NCBI GenBank assembly: GCA_028287395.1
Contig: JAQBPR010000202.1
Location: 1 to 35,130, forward strand
DNA: 35,130 bases
From: Bacilli bacterium
GTDB taxonomy: Bacteria > Bacillota > Bacilli > Paenibacillales > NBRC-103111
Direction of reading: 5' to 3'
The translations under genes were made by a program, and so were the position numbers. The notes under the pieces are model-generated. The model saw nothing but the letters and a program-made list of their open reading frames with translations, was not told where the DNA came from and did not search any database. Below are positions 9,428-18,187 of the stretch, one piece after another. How positions within the stretch are numbered: position 1 is the stretch's first letter; each line of letters opens with the position of its first letter.

Positions 9428-12400
9428 TTACTCCATACCCAGTTCTGCGCCCTCTAAATTCAAGTTCAGCTTATCACTGGCTATTTCATCATCATCCAGA
9501 TCGCGCATTTCGATTTCTTCTTCGCTTGCGGACAAGATTTTTACGTCCATTCCCAAACTTTGCAGCTCTTTAATTAGAACTTTAAACGATTCAGGTACAC
9601 CTGGTTCCGGAACGTTCTCGCCTTTGACGATCGATTCATAAGTCTTCACACGACCTACAACATCATCCGATTTTACGGTCAAAATTTCTTGCAGTGTATA
9701 AGCTGCACCGTAAGCTTCCAATGCCCAAACTTCCATCTCACCGAAACGTTGGCCGCCAAATTGAGCTTTACCGCCCAATGGCTGTTGAGTAACAAGCGAG
9801 TAAGGACCTGTGGAACGCGCATGGATTTTATCGTCAACCATATGTGCCAGCTTGATCATATACATGACTCCAACTGTAACTTCACGTTCAAACTCTTCAC
9901 CGCTGCGACCATCATAAAGCCTAGTCTTACCGCTGCGCTGCATACCAGCTTCTTCCATTGTATCAAAAACATCATTCTCACGAGCTCCGTCAAAAACCGG
10001 TGTCGCTGTATGAATGCCTAGCAATTTAGCAGCCATTCCTAAATGCACTTCAAGCACTTGACCAATATTCATCCGTGAAGGAACCCCAAGTGGATTCAAC
10101 ACAACTTCAACCGCTGTACCATCTGGCAAGAAAGGCATATCTTCTTCGGGCAAAATACGAGCTATAACCCCTTTATTACCATGGCGTCCTGCCATTTTAT
10201 CCCCTTCGGAAATTTTCCGTTTTTGGGCAATATAAACACGGACGAGTTGATTAACACCTGGTGGAAGCTCATCACCGTTTTCACGTGTAAACACTTTGAC
10301 ATCGACAACGATTCCATCAGTACCATGCGGTACACGAAGGGAAGTGTCTCTAACTTCTCTTGCTTTTTCGCCAAAAATAGCATGCAATAAGCGTTCTTCA
10401 GCCGTTAATTCAGTAACACCTTTAGGTGTAACCTTACCAACTAGAATATCGCCTGCGCCAATTTCAGCACCGACACGGATAATTCCGCGTTCGTCCAAAT
10501 TGCGCAACGCATCTTCACCGACATTCGGAATGTCACGCGTAATCTCTTCCGGTCCAAGCTTCGTATCACGAGCCTCGGACTCATATTCTTCAATATGAAT
10601 AGAGGTGTAAACATCCTCTTTCACTAGCTTTTCACTCAACAAAATAGCATCCTCATAGTTGTAACCTTCCCATGCCATGAAGGCAACGACAACGTTACGA
10701 CCTAAAGCTAATTCGCCTTGCTCCGTGGAAGGTCCATCAGCCATAATATCGCCCTTTTTCACTACTTCGCCACGATAGACAAGCGGACGTTGGTTGATAC
10801 ATGTACCTTGGTTCGAACGAATAAATTTGTGCAATTTATATTTAACGAGATTTCCGTTAACTAATTTACCATCGACCATTTCTTGTTGGCGAACTGTGAT
10901 TTCATTAGCTGATACTCTTTCTACTACTCCATCACACTTGGAAACAACACAAACACCGGAATCTTTGGCCGCTTTGTGCTCCATCCCTGTCCCAACTAAA
11001 GGCGACCTAGGAATAAGCAAAGGAACAGCTTGGCGCTGCATGTTCGACCCCATCAGAGCACGGTTCGAGTCATCATTTTCCAGGAACGGAATAAGCGCTG
11101 TTGCAACAGATACAACTTGCTTAGGTGAAACATCCATATAATCGACGCGATCGCGAGGCACATAGAGGTTATCCCCCCGGAAACGAACGATTACCGTTTC
11201 ATTCGCAAATTTATTATCAGGTCCAAGCTCTGCATTCGCTTGGGCAACAATATAGTTATCTTCTTCATCTGCCGTTACATAGGAAATCTTCTCGGTAACG
11301 ATTCCCGTCTTCGGATCCACCCAACGATAAGGGGCTTCAATAAACCCATACTCGTTAATGCGAGCAAAAGTCGATAAGGAGTTGATCAATCCAATGTTCG
11401 GGCCTTCCGGCGTTTCAATAGGGCACATCCGACCATAGTGAGAATAATGAACGTCACGAACTTCAAACCCTGCACGTTCCCGTGTCAAACCACCGGGCCC
11501 CAATGCGGATAAACGACGTTTATGCGTTAATTCAGCGAGCGGATTCGTCTGATCCATAAATTGCGATAATTGTGAGCTTCCGAAGAACTCTTTAATAGAA
11601 GCAATAACAGGTCGTATGTTAATTAACGCTTGCGGCGTAATGACATTCGCATCTTGAATGGACATACGCTCACGAACAACGCGTTCCATCCGTGATAAAC
11701 CGATACGGAATTGATTTTGCAACAATTCTCCAACGGAGCGAAGTCGACGGTTACCCAAATGATCGATATCATCCGTAGTGCCGATTCCATGTAATAAATT
11801 AATAAAATAATTAATTGAAGAAATAATATCAGCAGGAGTAATATTTTTCACTGATTTATCGATAATCCCGTTGGCTATCACTTTAACGACTTTACCTTCT
11901 TCTATAGGCGAAAATACGTCAATGATCTGCATCGGGATCTTATCTGTTTCCGTTACTCCACCATGAACATTATATTGCTTAAACCCAACGCCTTTTTCCA
12001 AATGAGGTAAAATCTCATCCAAAAGACGGCGGTCCAAATTTTGACCTGCTTCGGCAATAATCTCACCCGTTTCCGGATCAAATAATGTTTCAGCCAATCG
12101 TTGGTTAAATAAGCGGTTTTTAATATGAAGCTTTTTATTGATTTTGTAACGACCTACATTTGCTAAATCATAACGTTTCGGGTCGAAAAAGCGAGCGACA
12201 AGTAAACTTCTTGCATTATCTAAAGTAGGTGGTTCGCCCGGACGCAATCTTTCATAGATTTCAATTAAAGCCTTGTCGGTAGAATCCGTGTTGTCTTTAT
12301 CCAGCGTGTTGCGAATATACTCGTCATCGCCAAGCAATTCAATAATTTCCGCGTCCGTGCCAAAGCCCAACGCGCGCAGCAAAACAGTGACAGGAATTTT

Positions 12401-12961
12401 ACGTGTGCGATCAATCCTTACATAAATAATATCTTTCGCATCTGTTTCCAATTCAAGCCATGCGCCACGATTTGGAATAACCGTCGCTGTGTAATTTTTC
12501 TTACCGTTTTTATCAATTTTCGTGCTAAAATAAACACTAGGGGATCGAACTAACTGACTTACGATAACCCGTTCCGCACCATTAATAATAAATGTACCCG
12601 TATCTGTCATGATCGGGAAGTCACCCATAAATACTTCTTGTTCTTTGACTTCACCAGTTTCTTTATTAAACAAACGAACTTTTACTCGCAGCGGCGCCGC
12701 ATAAGTAACGTCGCGTTCTTTGGAATCATCCACCGTATACTTTGGCTCGCCTAAGTTATAATCGATGAATTCTAAAACTAAGTTCCCTGTGAAGTCTTGG
12801 ATTGGAGATATATCCTGAAACATCTCGCGCAATCCTTCTTCCAAAAACCATTCATATGATTTTTGTTGAATTTCAATCAAGTTGGGAATTTCCAGCACTT
12901 CGCGAATACGTGCATAACTCCTGCGTTTACGTCGTCCAAATTGAACAAGATGTCCCGCCAA
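9428..12961 (-). CDS. rpoB: RNA polymerase beta subunit
   Basis: Beta is the other large catalytic subunit of RNA polymerase and the target of rifampicin. The protein is 1177 residues. I start at a TTG encoding [19 protein letters not shown], with AGGGGTGG 7 nt upstream; this matches the B. subtilis protein start. A TTG 18 nt further upstream would absorb the ribosome site. The rifampicin pocket is coded at about 11507-11584 and reads [16 protein letters not shown] then [14 protein letters not shown], all wild-type residues. The acidic C-terminus is shorter than in B. subtilis. Its own promoter and a leader of about 200 nt lie upstream. Confidence 0.98.
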   Translation of the reverse strand: MAGHLVQFGRRKRRSYARIREVLEIPNLIEIQQKSYEWFLEEGLREMFQDISPIQDFTGNLVLEFIDYNLGEPKYTVDDSKERDVTYAAPLRVKVRLFNKETGEVKEQEVFMGDFPIMTDTGTFIINGAERVIVSQLVRSPSVYFSTKIDKNGKKNYTATVIPNRGAWLELETDAKDIIYVRIDRTRKIPVTVLLRALGFGTDAEIIELLGDDEYIRNTLDKDNTDSTDKALIEIYERLRPGEPPTLDNARSLLVARFFDPKRYDLANVGRYKINKKLHIKNRLFNQRLAETLFDPETGEIIAEAGQNLDRRLLDEILPHLEKGVGFKQYNVHGGVTETDKIPMQIIDVFSPIEEGKVVKVIANGIIDKSVKNITPADIISSINYFINLLHGIGTTDDIDHLGNRRLRSVGELLQNQFRIGLSRMERVVRERMSIQDANVITPQALINIRPVIASIKEFFGSSQLSQFMDQTNPLAELTHKRRLSALGPGGLTRERAGFEVRDVHYSHYGRMCPIETPEGPNIGLINSLSTFARINEYGFIEAPYRWVDPKTGIVTEKISYVTADEEDNYIVAQANAELGPDNKFANETVIVRFRGDNLYVPRDRVDYMDVSPKQVVSVATALIPFLENDDSNRALMGSNMQRQAVPLLIPRSPLVGTGMEHKAAKDSGVCVVSKCDGVVERVSANEITVRQQEMVDGKLVNGNLVKYKLHKFIRSNQGTCINQRPLVYRGEVVKKGDIMADGPSTEQGELALGRNVVVAFMAWEGYNYEDAILLSEKLVKEDVYTSIHIEEYESEARDTKLGPEEITRDIPNVGEDALRNLDERGIIRVGAEIGAGDILVGKVTPKGVTELTAEERLLHAIFGEKAREVRDTSLRVPHGTDGIVVDVKVFTRENGDELPPGVNQLVRVYIAQKRKISEGDKMAGRHGNKGVIARILPEEDMPFLPDGTAVEVVLNPLGVPSRMNIGQVLEVHLGMAAKLLGIHTATPVFDGARENDVFDTMEEAGMQRSGKTRLYDGRSGEEFEREVTVGVMYMIKLAHMVDDKIHARSTGPYSLVTQQPLGGKAQFGGQRFGEMEVWALEAYGAAYTLQEILTVKSDDVVGRVKTYESIVKGENVPEPGVPESFKVLIKELQSLGMDVKILSASEEEIEMRDLDDDEIASDKLNLNLEGAELGME

Positions 12962-13050
12962 CTGTAATCCACCCCTCAAGTCTACTCAAACTTACATTTT
13001 GCTTAATGAAAGCAAAAAATACCATAATCTTCTACCCCGTAGATTAGCCT

Positions 13051-13096
13051 AAAATTTTAACATTATACGTGACCCGTTAAAATTTTATACATGACC
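13051..13096. repeat. Inverted and direct repeats in the rpoB leader
   Basis: The 11-nt arms 13051-13061 and 13076-13086 are perfect inverted repeats around a 14-nt loop. Overlapping them, the 12-nt unit TTATACRTGACC occurs twice, at 13063-13074 and 13085-13096, with a 22-nt period and one mismatch. They lie in the untranslated leader between the rpoB promoter and its TTG start. A regulatory role is possible but unproven. Confidence 0.6.
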
Positions 13097-13166
13097 TCTC
13101 GAAAAAAAGACTTGACATTTTAGCTAACTAAAGACATATATCCCATCTTAATACTGACATTTTATA

Positions 13167-13195
13167 ACTATACCATATTGGAAAAATCAAGTCAA
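13167..13195 (-). promoter_or_regulatory. Sigma-A promoter of rpoBC
   Basis: TTGACT (13195-13190), a 17-nt spacer and TATAGT (13172-13167), with TGG before the -10 giving an extended -10. The ybxB stop codon TGA lies inside the -35 hexamer. Transcription would start about 200 nt ahead of the rpoB start codon. Confidence 0.8.
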
Positions 13196-13794
13196 TCTAT
13201 TTTTGTTGCTTTAAATATCCGATACCCTTTATCCTTGGTTACTTCTTGAACATCACCAAAAATCTCTTGCAGCTTTGTAAAAGCAGAAGGCGCTCCTTGC
13301 TTTTTCTGAATCACGATCCATAGCTGCCCTCGTGAGACCAACGCAGAATAAGCTTCTGCAAAAATTCGATGTACTATATCTTTGCCAGCGCGAATGGGTG
13401 GGTTTGTGAGGATTCGATCAAAATATTGACCTTTTACTTTGTCCAATAAATCGCTTTGGATAATATTCACATTGGCCAAACCATTACGATTGGCATTATC
13501 TTGACTCAACTGAATGGCGCGTTCGTTAATGTCTAACATCGTTACAGTCCCAAGGTCGGCTAATGATGCCGCGCTTAATCCGATGGGTCCGTAACCACAG
13601 CCCACGTCCAGAACCCGATGATCTCGAGCAATGTCCATCGATTGAATTAACAATTGACTACCGAAGTCGATGGCCTTCTTAGAAAAAACGCCTGCATCCG
13701 TAATGAAAGTAAAATCCTTACCCCTTAGTGTAGCTTGCAGTTCGTTTAATTCATGCGTTGCCGTTGGCTTTGCCGAATAATAATGGTCCGTCAA
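13192..13794 (-). CDS. Class I SAM-dependent methyltransferase, RsmC-like (YbxB)
   Basis: The 200-residue protein matches B. subtilis YbxB, which lies at the same site between rplL and rpoB. It resembles the catalytic domain of RsmC, the 16S rRNA G1207 methyltransferase, but the true substrate of YbxB-type proteins is less certain. The SAM-binding motif is DVGCGYGPIG and the base-methylation motif is NPPIRAG. I start at a TTG coding MTDHYYSAKPT because GGGAGGG sits 8 nt upstream and this is the family start. The frame stays open 84 nt further, but that part is the rplL terminator. Expression probably depends on read-through from rplJL. Confidence 0.9.
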   Translation of the reverse strand: MTDHYYSAKPTATHELNELQATLRGKDFTFITDAGVFSKKAIDFGSQLLIQSMDIARDHRVLDVGCGYGPIGLSAASLADLGTVTMLDINERAIQLSQDNANRNGLANVNIIQSDLLDKVKGQYFDRILTNPPIRAGKDIVHRIFAEAYSALVSRGQLWIVIQKKQGAPSAFTKLQEIFGDVQEVTKDKGYRIFKATKID

Positions 13795-13823
13795 TGCTCT
13801 ACCCTCCCGATTGCTTTTAATGT

Positions 13824-13900
13824 AAAAAAACAACCCCTTGAAGTACAGGAGAGAGACAAAATTGCTTTTGTCCGTCATTCCTAATGCCTCAAGGGGTTGT
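13824..13900 (-). terminator. Terminator after rplL with a nested inner hairpin
   Basis: Twelve perfect base pairs (13889-13900 with 13830-13841, containing AACCCC/GGGGTT) are followed by seven T on the minus strand (13830-13824). The 47-nt interior contains a second hairpin (GACAAAA/TTTTGTC, 13855-13872). It lies 9 nt after rplL and would lower transcription into ybxB and rpoBC. Confidence 0.85.
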
Positions 13901-13909
13901 ACTTTGGAA

Positions 13910-14275
13910 CTATTTCACTTCAACAGTAGCTCCAGCTTCAGTAAGCTTAGCTTTGATAGCTTCTGCATCTTCTTTAGAAACTTTTTCTTTTACTGCTTTT
14001 GGTGCGCCATCAACCAAGTCTTTCGCTTCTTTCAAGCCAAGGCCTGTAATTTCGCGAACTGCTTTAATTACGTTGATTTTGGATTGACCAGCATTTGTCA
14101 AAATTACATCAAATTCTGATTGCTCTTCTACTTCAACAGCAGCTACTGCACCGCCACCTGCTGCAACCGGAGCTGCTGCAGTAACACCAAATTCCTCTTC
14201 AATTGCTTTAACCAAATCGTTTAACTCTAAAATTGTCATACCTTTAATCGCTTCTAAAATTTGTGCGTTACTCAT
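13910..14275 (-). CDS. rplL: 50S ribosomal protein L7/L12
   Basis: L7/L12 forms the flexible stalk that recruits translation GTPases. The 121-residue protein has an N-terminal dimerisation helix, an alanine/glycine-rich hinge at about residues 33-45, and a C-terminal domain with the factor-binding segment [22 protein letters not shown] precedes the ATG. It follows rplJ and precedes a strong terminator, the arrangement that lets L7/L12 be made in excess over other ribosomal proteins. Confidence 0.98.
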   Translation of the reverse strand: MSNAQILEAIKGMTILELNDLVKAIEEEFGVTAAAPVAAGGGAVAAVEVEEQSEFDVILTNAGQSKINVIKAVREITGLGLKEAKDLVDGAPKAVKEKVSKEDAEAIKAKLTEAGATVEVK

Positions 14276-14333
14276 GGTTAAACCTCCATTATCATCATTA
14301 GATTATTTTTTATAACAAATATAAATTCGAACC

Positions 14334-14828
14334 TTAAGCCTTTTGTTCAGCAACTGCCTTAACTGCAAGTGCGAAGTTACGCACCGGCGCTTGCAATACG
14401 CTAAGCAACATAGAAAGTAAACCGTCTCTGGATGGCAATTCTGCCAATGCTTTGATTTGGGCGCTATCCACCACTTTACCTTCAACAACACCTGCTTTTA
14501 CTTGCAGTTTATCATTCTTCTTGGCGAAGTCAGATAAAATTTTGGCAGGAGCAACAACATCGCCCTTACTAAACGCAATTGCCGTTGGACCTGTCAAGTA
14601 AGCATCCAATTCTGTTAATTTGGCTTCCGCAGTCGCGCGTCTCGCCAAGGTATTCTTGATAACCTGAAATTCGATTCCCGCTTCGCGAAGCGTTTTACGT
14701 AATTGCGTCACTTGAGAGGAATTTAATCCACGGTAATCTGCAATAATCGAGCAAGAGCTATCACGGAATCTGGTCGTTACTTCAGAAACAAGCAAAGACT
14801 TTTCTTCACGAATTTTTGTATTACTCAT
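14334..14828 (-). CDS. rplJ: 50S ribosomal protein L10
   Basis: L10 anchors the L7/L12 dimers to the ribosome. The product is 164 residues from the ATG at 14828 ([14 protein letters not shown]), which has AGGAGGTG just upstream. An open extension to 14891 overlaps the leader terminator hairpin and is not coding. The RNA-binding N-terminal domain contains [15 protein letters not shown], and the C-terminal helix ends in [11 protein letters not shown], where L7/L12 bind. Expression is likely controlled by the L10 leader directly upstream. Confidence 0.97.
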   Translation of the reverse strand: MSNTKIREEKSLLVSEVTTRFRDSSCSIIADYRGLNSSQVTQLRKTLREAGIEFQVIKNTLARRATAEAKLTELDAYLTGPTAIAFSKGDVVAPAKILSDFAKKNDKLQVKAGVVEGKVVDSAQIKALAELPSRDGLLSMLLSVLQAPVRNFALAVKAVAEQKA

Positions 14829-14853
14829 CTTTACACCTCCTGTTTGTACATAT

Positions 14854-14985
14854 AGAAAAGCCTTCGTAGACATATACGAAGGCATGATCATTCCGATATT
14901 TCCATAAAGAAATCCGAACCTATATCACAAACCTCGGCAGGACATTAAGCTCTAAGAGCACCTGCTGTCTACGGTAGCATATTCA
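14854..14985 (-). ncRNA. L10 leader, autoregulatory mRNA structure with attenuator
   Basis: The leader contains the conserved block CAGCAGGTGCTC (minus strand, near 14966-14955) and TTAATGTCCTGCCGAGGT (near 14948-14931), characteristic of the L10 leader of Firmicutes that binds the L10-L12 complex. Further down, a 9-bp hairpin (14883-14875 with 14868-14860) followed by TTTTCT looks like a transcription attenuator. The rplJ ribosome site comes right after. Confidence 0.85.
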
Positions 14986-15002
14986 ATTTAAAAACCTTGT
15001 TT

Positions 15003-15031
15003 AGATTAGCATGATTCACAATCGAAGTCAA
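15003..15031 (-). promoter_or_regulatory. Sigma-A promoter of rplJL
   Basis: TTGACT (15031-15026), 17-nt spacer and TAATCT (15008-15003), with TGC ahead of the -10 (extended -10). It lies 6 nt after the rplA stop and just before the L10 leader. Confidence 0.75.
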
Positions 15032-15037
15032 TGCTTA

Positions 15038-15730
15038 TTATCTAAAGGACGTTAAATTCAATCTTACGCTCGGTCCCATTGTAGAAGAAATTGCCGCGTT
15101 TTTCAAAAATACGCCTTTTGCAGCAGCTGGTTTGGATCTTACCAACGCTTCAATCAATGCACGTAAATTCTCATTCAGCTTCGTTTCGTCAAAAGAAACC
15201 TTACCGATTGGAGCATGAATTTGCCCTGCTTTATCAAGACGGTATTCAATTTTACCCGCCTTAATTTCCTGAATAGCCTTTGCTACGTCAAATGTAACTG
15301 TACCCGCTTTCGGATTCGGCATTAAACCCTTACCCCCGAGAATACGACCCAGTTTACCAACCTCGCTCATCATATCAGGTGTAGCTACGCAAACATCAAA
15401 ATCAGACCAACCTTGTTGAATTTTATTAATCAATTCTTGATCACCGACAAAATCTGCACCAGCAGCTTCTGCTTCTTTTACTTTTTCGCCTTTAGCAAAA
15501 ACTAAAACGCGTTTAGTTTTCCCTGTACCATGTGGTAATACAACCACTCCGCGAACGGCTTGATCCTGCTTCTTGGAATCAACACCCAAGCGAACAGCAA
15601 CTTCTACAGTTTCATCAAATTTCGCTGTAGATGCTTTTTTTACTAATGTAACGGCATCCAATGGCTCATAAAAAGCTTCTTGATCTACCAATTTCACAGC
15701 TTCTGCATATTTTTTACCATGTTTCGGCAT
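15038..15730 (-). CDS. rplA: 50S ribosomal protein L1
   Basis: L1 forms the mobile stalk near the ribosomal E site and represses its own mRNA in many bacteria. The 230-residue protein is full length, with the conserved [18 protein letters not shown] segment and the C-terminal [10 protein letters not shown]. The ATG has AAGGAGG upstream. An L1-binding-like hairpin (15746-15771) ends right at this ribosome site, so L1 binding would plausibly block rplA translation. Confidence 0.98.
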   Translation of the reverse strand: MPKHGKKYAEAVKLVDQEAFYEPLDAVTLVKKASTAKFDETVEVAVRLGVDSKKQDQAVRGVVVLPHGTGKTKRVLVFAKGEKVKEAEAAGADFVGDQELINKIQQGWSDFDVCVATPDMMSEVGKLGRILGGKGLMPNPKAGTVTFDVAKAIQEIKAGKIEYRLDKAGQIHAPIGKVSFDETKLNENLRALIEALVRSKPAAAKGVFLKNAAISSTMGPSVRLNLTSFR

Positions 15731-15745
15731 ACTTTTTCCTCCTTC

Positions 15746-15771
15746 GTGGTTTTAACGGAATATCCTCCCAC
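15746..15771 (-). promoter_or_regulatory. L1-binding-like mRNA site ahead of rplA
   Basis: The minus strand reads GTGGGAGG then a TATTCC stretch, GTTAAAACCAC, forming GTGG/CCAC and inner GGA/TCC helices. GTGGGAGG also occurs in the L1-binding site of 23S rRNA. The site abuts the AAGGAGG of rplA. Identification is by motif and position only. Confidence 0.65.
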
Positions 15772-15783
15772 TGTCATTGCGGG

Positions 15784-16209
15784 TTAGTCTACTATTGTAA
15801 TTCCCATGCTGCGGGCTGTACCTTCAACCATGCGCATTGCAGCTTCTACAGATGCAGCGTTAAGATCGGGCATTTTTTGCTCAGCGATTTCACGTACTTT
15901 ATCACGTTTAACTGTAGCAACTTTTTTCTTGTTTGGTTCTCCTGAACCTTTTGCAATTCCTGCAACAACGCGAAGCAATACTGCTGCCGGCGGAGTTTTA
16001 CAAATGAATGTAAAGGAACGATCTTCAAAAACCGTGATTTCAACCGGTATAATCAAACCTGCTTGATCTGCAGTACGCGCATTAAATTCCTTACAGAACG
16101 CCATAATGTTCACGCCTGCTTGACCCAATGCTGGACCGATCGGTGGAGCTGGATTCGCTTTACCTGCATTAACCTGCAATTTTACCATTTTAATAACCTT
16201 TTTTGCCAT
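15784..16209 (-). CDS. rplK: 50S ribosomal protein L11
   Basis: L11 forms the GTPase-associated centre with 23S rRNA and is needed for RelA-type stringent signalling. From the ATG at 16209 it has 141 residues ([13 protein letters not shown]), with AAGGAGGT 7 nt upstream. A GTG nine nt earlier overlaps the ribosome-site spacing and is not needed. The proline-rich N-terminal [15 protein letters not shown] and the C-terminal rRNA-binding GTARSMGI are conserved. It follows nusG and precedes rplA. Confidence 0.98.
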   Translation of the reverse strand: MAKKVIKMVKLQVNAGKANPAPPIGPALGQAGVNIMAFCKEFNARTADQAGLIIPVEITVFEDRSFTFICKTPPAAVLLRVVAGIAKGSGEPNKKKVATVKRDKVREIAEQKMPDLNAASVEAAMRMVEGTARSMGITIVD

Positions 16210-16233
16210 GCGAGACACCTCCTTGCAAGTAGT

Positions 16234-16263
16234 GTGGTCTAACGGGGATATACCCCTCCCACC
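16234..16263 (-). promoter_or_regulatory. L1-binding-like mRNA site ahead of rplK
   Basis: The minus strand reads GGTGGGAGGGG, a TATAT loop, CCCC and GTTAGACCAC. It forms GTGG/CCAC and inner GGGG/CCCC helices. It has the same layout as the site before rplA and shares GTGGGAGG with the L1 site in 23S rRNA. It ends 9 nt before the rplK ribosome site. Confidence 0.65.
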
Positions 16264-16288
16264 TTCAGAAACCTTTTAAACGCTTTGC

Positions 16289-16828
16289 TTATAACTTTTC
16301 CACTTGAGTAAAATCTAACTCTAGCGGGGTTTCTCTTCCAAACATGTTGACAAGAACTCTTAACTTACTCTTGTCTACGAGAATTTCTTCCACTGAACCG
16401 ACAAAGTTAGCAAATGCGCCTTCTTTGACACGGACAGATTCCTTGAGTTCAAAGTCTATCTTCGGCTTCGGCTCTTCCATACCCATATGTTTGAGAATGG
16501 ACTCAACTTCTTCCGGTAATAGTGCGGTTGGTTTGGATCCTGAGCCAGTTGAGCCCACAAATCCAGTTACACCCGGTGTATTACGCACGACATACCAAGA
16601 GTCATCGGTTTGAACCATTTCTACAAGGACATATCCCGGATAAACTTTACGCATGACGATTTTTTTCTTACCGTCTTTGTTTACCAATTCTTCTTCCATT
16701 GGAACAAGAACACGAAATATTTTGTCCAGCATATTCATGGATTCAACACGTTTTTCTAAATTGGCTTTGACTTTGTTTTCATACCCTGAATAGGTATGAA
16801 CAACATACCATCTTTTTTCCATTTCCAT
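16289..16828 (-). CDS. nusG: Transcription elongation/termination factor NusG
   Basis: NusG binds RNA polymerase and modulates pausing, termination and coupling to translation. The 179-residue protein has the NGN domain (KRWYVVHTYSGYENKV, then NTPGVTGFVG) and a C-terminal KOW domain (KEGAFANFVGSVEEI). AGGGAG lies 7 nt before the ATG at 16828; a second ATG two codons on is an alternative. It is in the usual secE-nusG-rplK order. Confidence 0.97.
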   Translation of the reverse strand: MEMEKRWYVVHTYSGYENKVKANLEKRVESMNMLDKIFRVLVPMEEELVNKDGKKKIVMRKVYPGYVLVEMVQTDDSWYVVRNTPGVTGFVGSTGSGSKPTALLPEEVESILKHMGMEEPKPKIDFELKESVRVKEGAFANFVGSVEEILVDKSKLRVLVNMFGRETPLELDFTQVEKL

Positions 16829-16851
16829 TGTTAATCTCCCTTAGTTTCCAC

Positions 16852-17067
16852 TTATGGTTTGGAGACAAGCCTGACTAACTCGGAAATTCCAAGGTCAAGT
16901 ATGGCAAAATAGATTGTTACAAATAAAACTGTACAAACAACCACAATGGTATAACTCGTTAATTCTTTGCGATGCGGCCACTTTACCTTTTTTAATTCAG
17001 ACCAGCTGTCACCAAAAAAAGAAAATGTCGTACCGAAGCTTTGTCTCAATTTACCTAAAAATGCCAC
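16852..17067 (-). CDS. secE: Protein translocase subunit SecE
   Basis: SecE is the small membrane clamp of the SecYEG export channel. The 71-residue product has the single-helix form of Gram-positive bacteria: an amphipathic cytoplasmic region with WSELKKVKWPHRKEL (residues 22-36) followed by one transmembrane helix (about 40-62). The start is GTG with GGAGG 7 nt upstream. It sits 17 nt after rpmG and 23 nt before nusG. Confidence 0.96.
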   Translation of the reverse strand: MAFLGKLRQSFGTTFSFFGDSWSELKKVKWPHRKELTSYTIVVVCTVLFVTIYFAILDLGISELVRLVSKP

Positions 17068-17084
17068 CTCTACACCTCCACAAA

Positions 17085-17234
17085 CTACCTAGTTTCGCGA
17101 TGAATTGAATGTTCATTGCAAAACTTGCAATATTTCTTCTTCTCCATGCGGTCTGGATTGTTTCGCTTATTTTTATTGGACGTATAGTTTCTTTGTTTAC
17201 AATTTAAACATGCTAATGTAATGATAACCCGCAT
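17085..17234 (-). CDS. rpmG: 50S ribosomal protein L33, zinc-binding type
   Basis: At 49 residues this is a standard L33. Two Cys pairs, CLNC (9-12) and CKFC (36-39), form a zinc ribbon, so it is the zinc-containing version rather than the zinc-free paralogue made under zinc starvation. The ATG at 17234 is chosen by family length; a G-rich ribosome site precedes it. A longer open frame extends upstream but is not conserved. It is the first gene after a promoter at 17324-17352. Confidence 0.95.
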   Translation of the reverse strand: MRVIITLACLNCKQRNYTSNKNKRNNPDRMEKKKYCKFCNEHSIHRETR

Positions 17235-17323
17235 AGTCACACCCCCCAAGTAAACCTTTGAAATTAAAGAACCCTGACTTGTCTTCAAAGGAATTGAGCA
17301 GACAATTTAGAGTTACCTAAGAC

Positions 17324-17352
17324 ACTTTATCACAACGTCTATTGCATGTCAA
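17324..17352 (-). promoter_or_regulatory. Sigma-A promoter of rpmG-secE-nusG-rplK-rplA
   Basis: Consensus TTGACA (17352-17347), 17-nt spacer and TAAAGT (17329-17324), preceded by TGA (extended -10). An 8-bp inverted repeat TGAGCAGA/TCTGCTCA (17295-17302 and 17379-17386) brackets the promoter. Confidence 0.8.
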
Positions 17353-17406
17353 TACAAAGAACCGTTATCATTATTAACTCTGCTCAGATAATTAAACATC
17401 CATCCA

Positions 17407-17437
17407 TTAAAAATATCCCGCTGAGTGGCGGGATATT
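17407..17437 (-). terminator. Rho-independent terminator after sigH
   Basis: A 10-bp stem (AATATCCCGC at 17437-17428 pairing with 17421-17412) with a 6-nt loop is followed by TTT on the minus strand. The stem begins inside the sigH stop codon. Confidence 0.85.
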
Positions 17438-18083
17438 ATAACAAGTCTCTTACTTCCAAATATCGCTCTAACTTACGTTTAACTCGCTGCAGTGCATTAT
17501 CAATCGATTTAACATGACGATCCAAATCGACTGCTATTTCTTGATATGATCGTCCATCTAAATAATGCATTAATACCCTGCGTTCTAGTTCACTTAAAAT
17601 TTCACCCATTTTATCTTCGAGACCGCTAAATTCCTCTTGATTGATCACCAATTCCTCAGGATCCGTTACCTTGGTGCCGCAAATGACATCCAAAAGGGTA
17701 CGATCGGAATCTTCATCATAAATGGGCTTGTCCAATGAAACGTAGGAATTAAGCGGAATATGCTTTTGCCTTGTAGCCGTTTTGATAGCTGTAATAATCT
17801 GACGCGTAATGCAAAGTTCGGCAAATGCTTTAAATGAAGCGAGTTTGTCGCCGCGAAAATCACGGATTGCCTTATATAAACCTATCATACCCTCTTGAAC
17901 AATATCTTCACGATCCGCACCGATAAGGAAATAAGAACGCGCTTTGGCGCGAACAAAATTTCGATATTTATTAATTAAATATTCTAATGCATCGCTGTTG
18001 CCATCGTGGACCGCTCCAACATTTACCTCGTCGCTATGGAGCTCAAATTCGCCAATTGTCAGATTATTGAGGTAGACACTCAC
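17436..18083 (-). CDS. sigH: RNA polymerase sigma-H factor
   Basis: SigH directs transition-phase, competence and early sporulation genes in Bacillales. The 215-residue product has sigma region 2 (EDIVQEGMIGLYKAIRDF, with the core-binding and -10 recognition segments) and region 4 with a helix-turn-helix (YLDGRSYQEIAVDLDRHVKSIDNALQR). The start is GTG, with GGAGGG 6 nt upstream. It has its own sigma-A promoter about 60 nt upstream and a terminator overlapping its stop, so it can be transcribed as a single-gene unit. Its presence suggests an endospore former. Confidence 0.96.
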   Translation of the reverse strand: MSVYLNNLTIGEFELHSDEVNVGAVHDGNSDALEYLINKYRNFVRAKARSYFLIGADREDIVQEGMIGLYKAIRDFRGDKLASFKAFAELCITRQIITAIKTATRQKHIPLNSYVSLDKPIYDEDSDRTLLDVICGTKVTDPEELVINQEEFSGLEDKMGEILSELERRVLMHYLDGRSYQEIAVDLDRHVKSIDNALQRVKRKLERYLEVRDLL

Positions 18084-18140
18084 CTAAATCCCTCCGGCCC
18101 CGCCTGTAAGGCTACTTCCTGTATGAACAAAGATAAATTT

Positions 18141-18170
18141 AGTATACATGATGCCGTCAATTATCGTCAA
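18141..18170 (-). promoter_or_regulatory. Sigma-A promoter of sigH
   Basis: TTGACG (18170-18165), an 18-nt spacer and TATACT (18146-18141). It lies in the 104-nt gap between rae1 and sigH. A second TTGACG at 18160-18155 is too close to the -10 to act with it. Confidence 0.7.
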
Positions 18171-18187
18171 CTAGCTGGAAATAATGG

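Noticed and set aside
11507-11584. Possible rifampicin-resistance changes in rpoB
   Set aside because: All residues read in the resistance-determining region match the sensitive Bacillus sequence.
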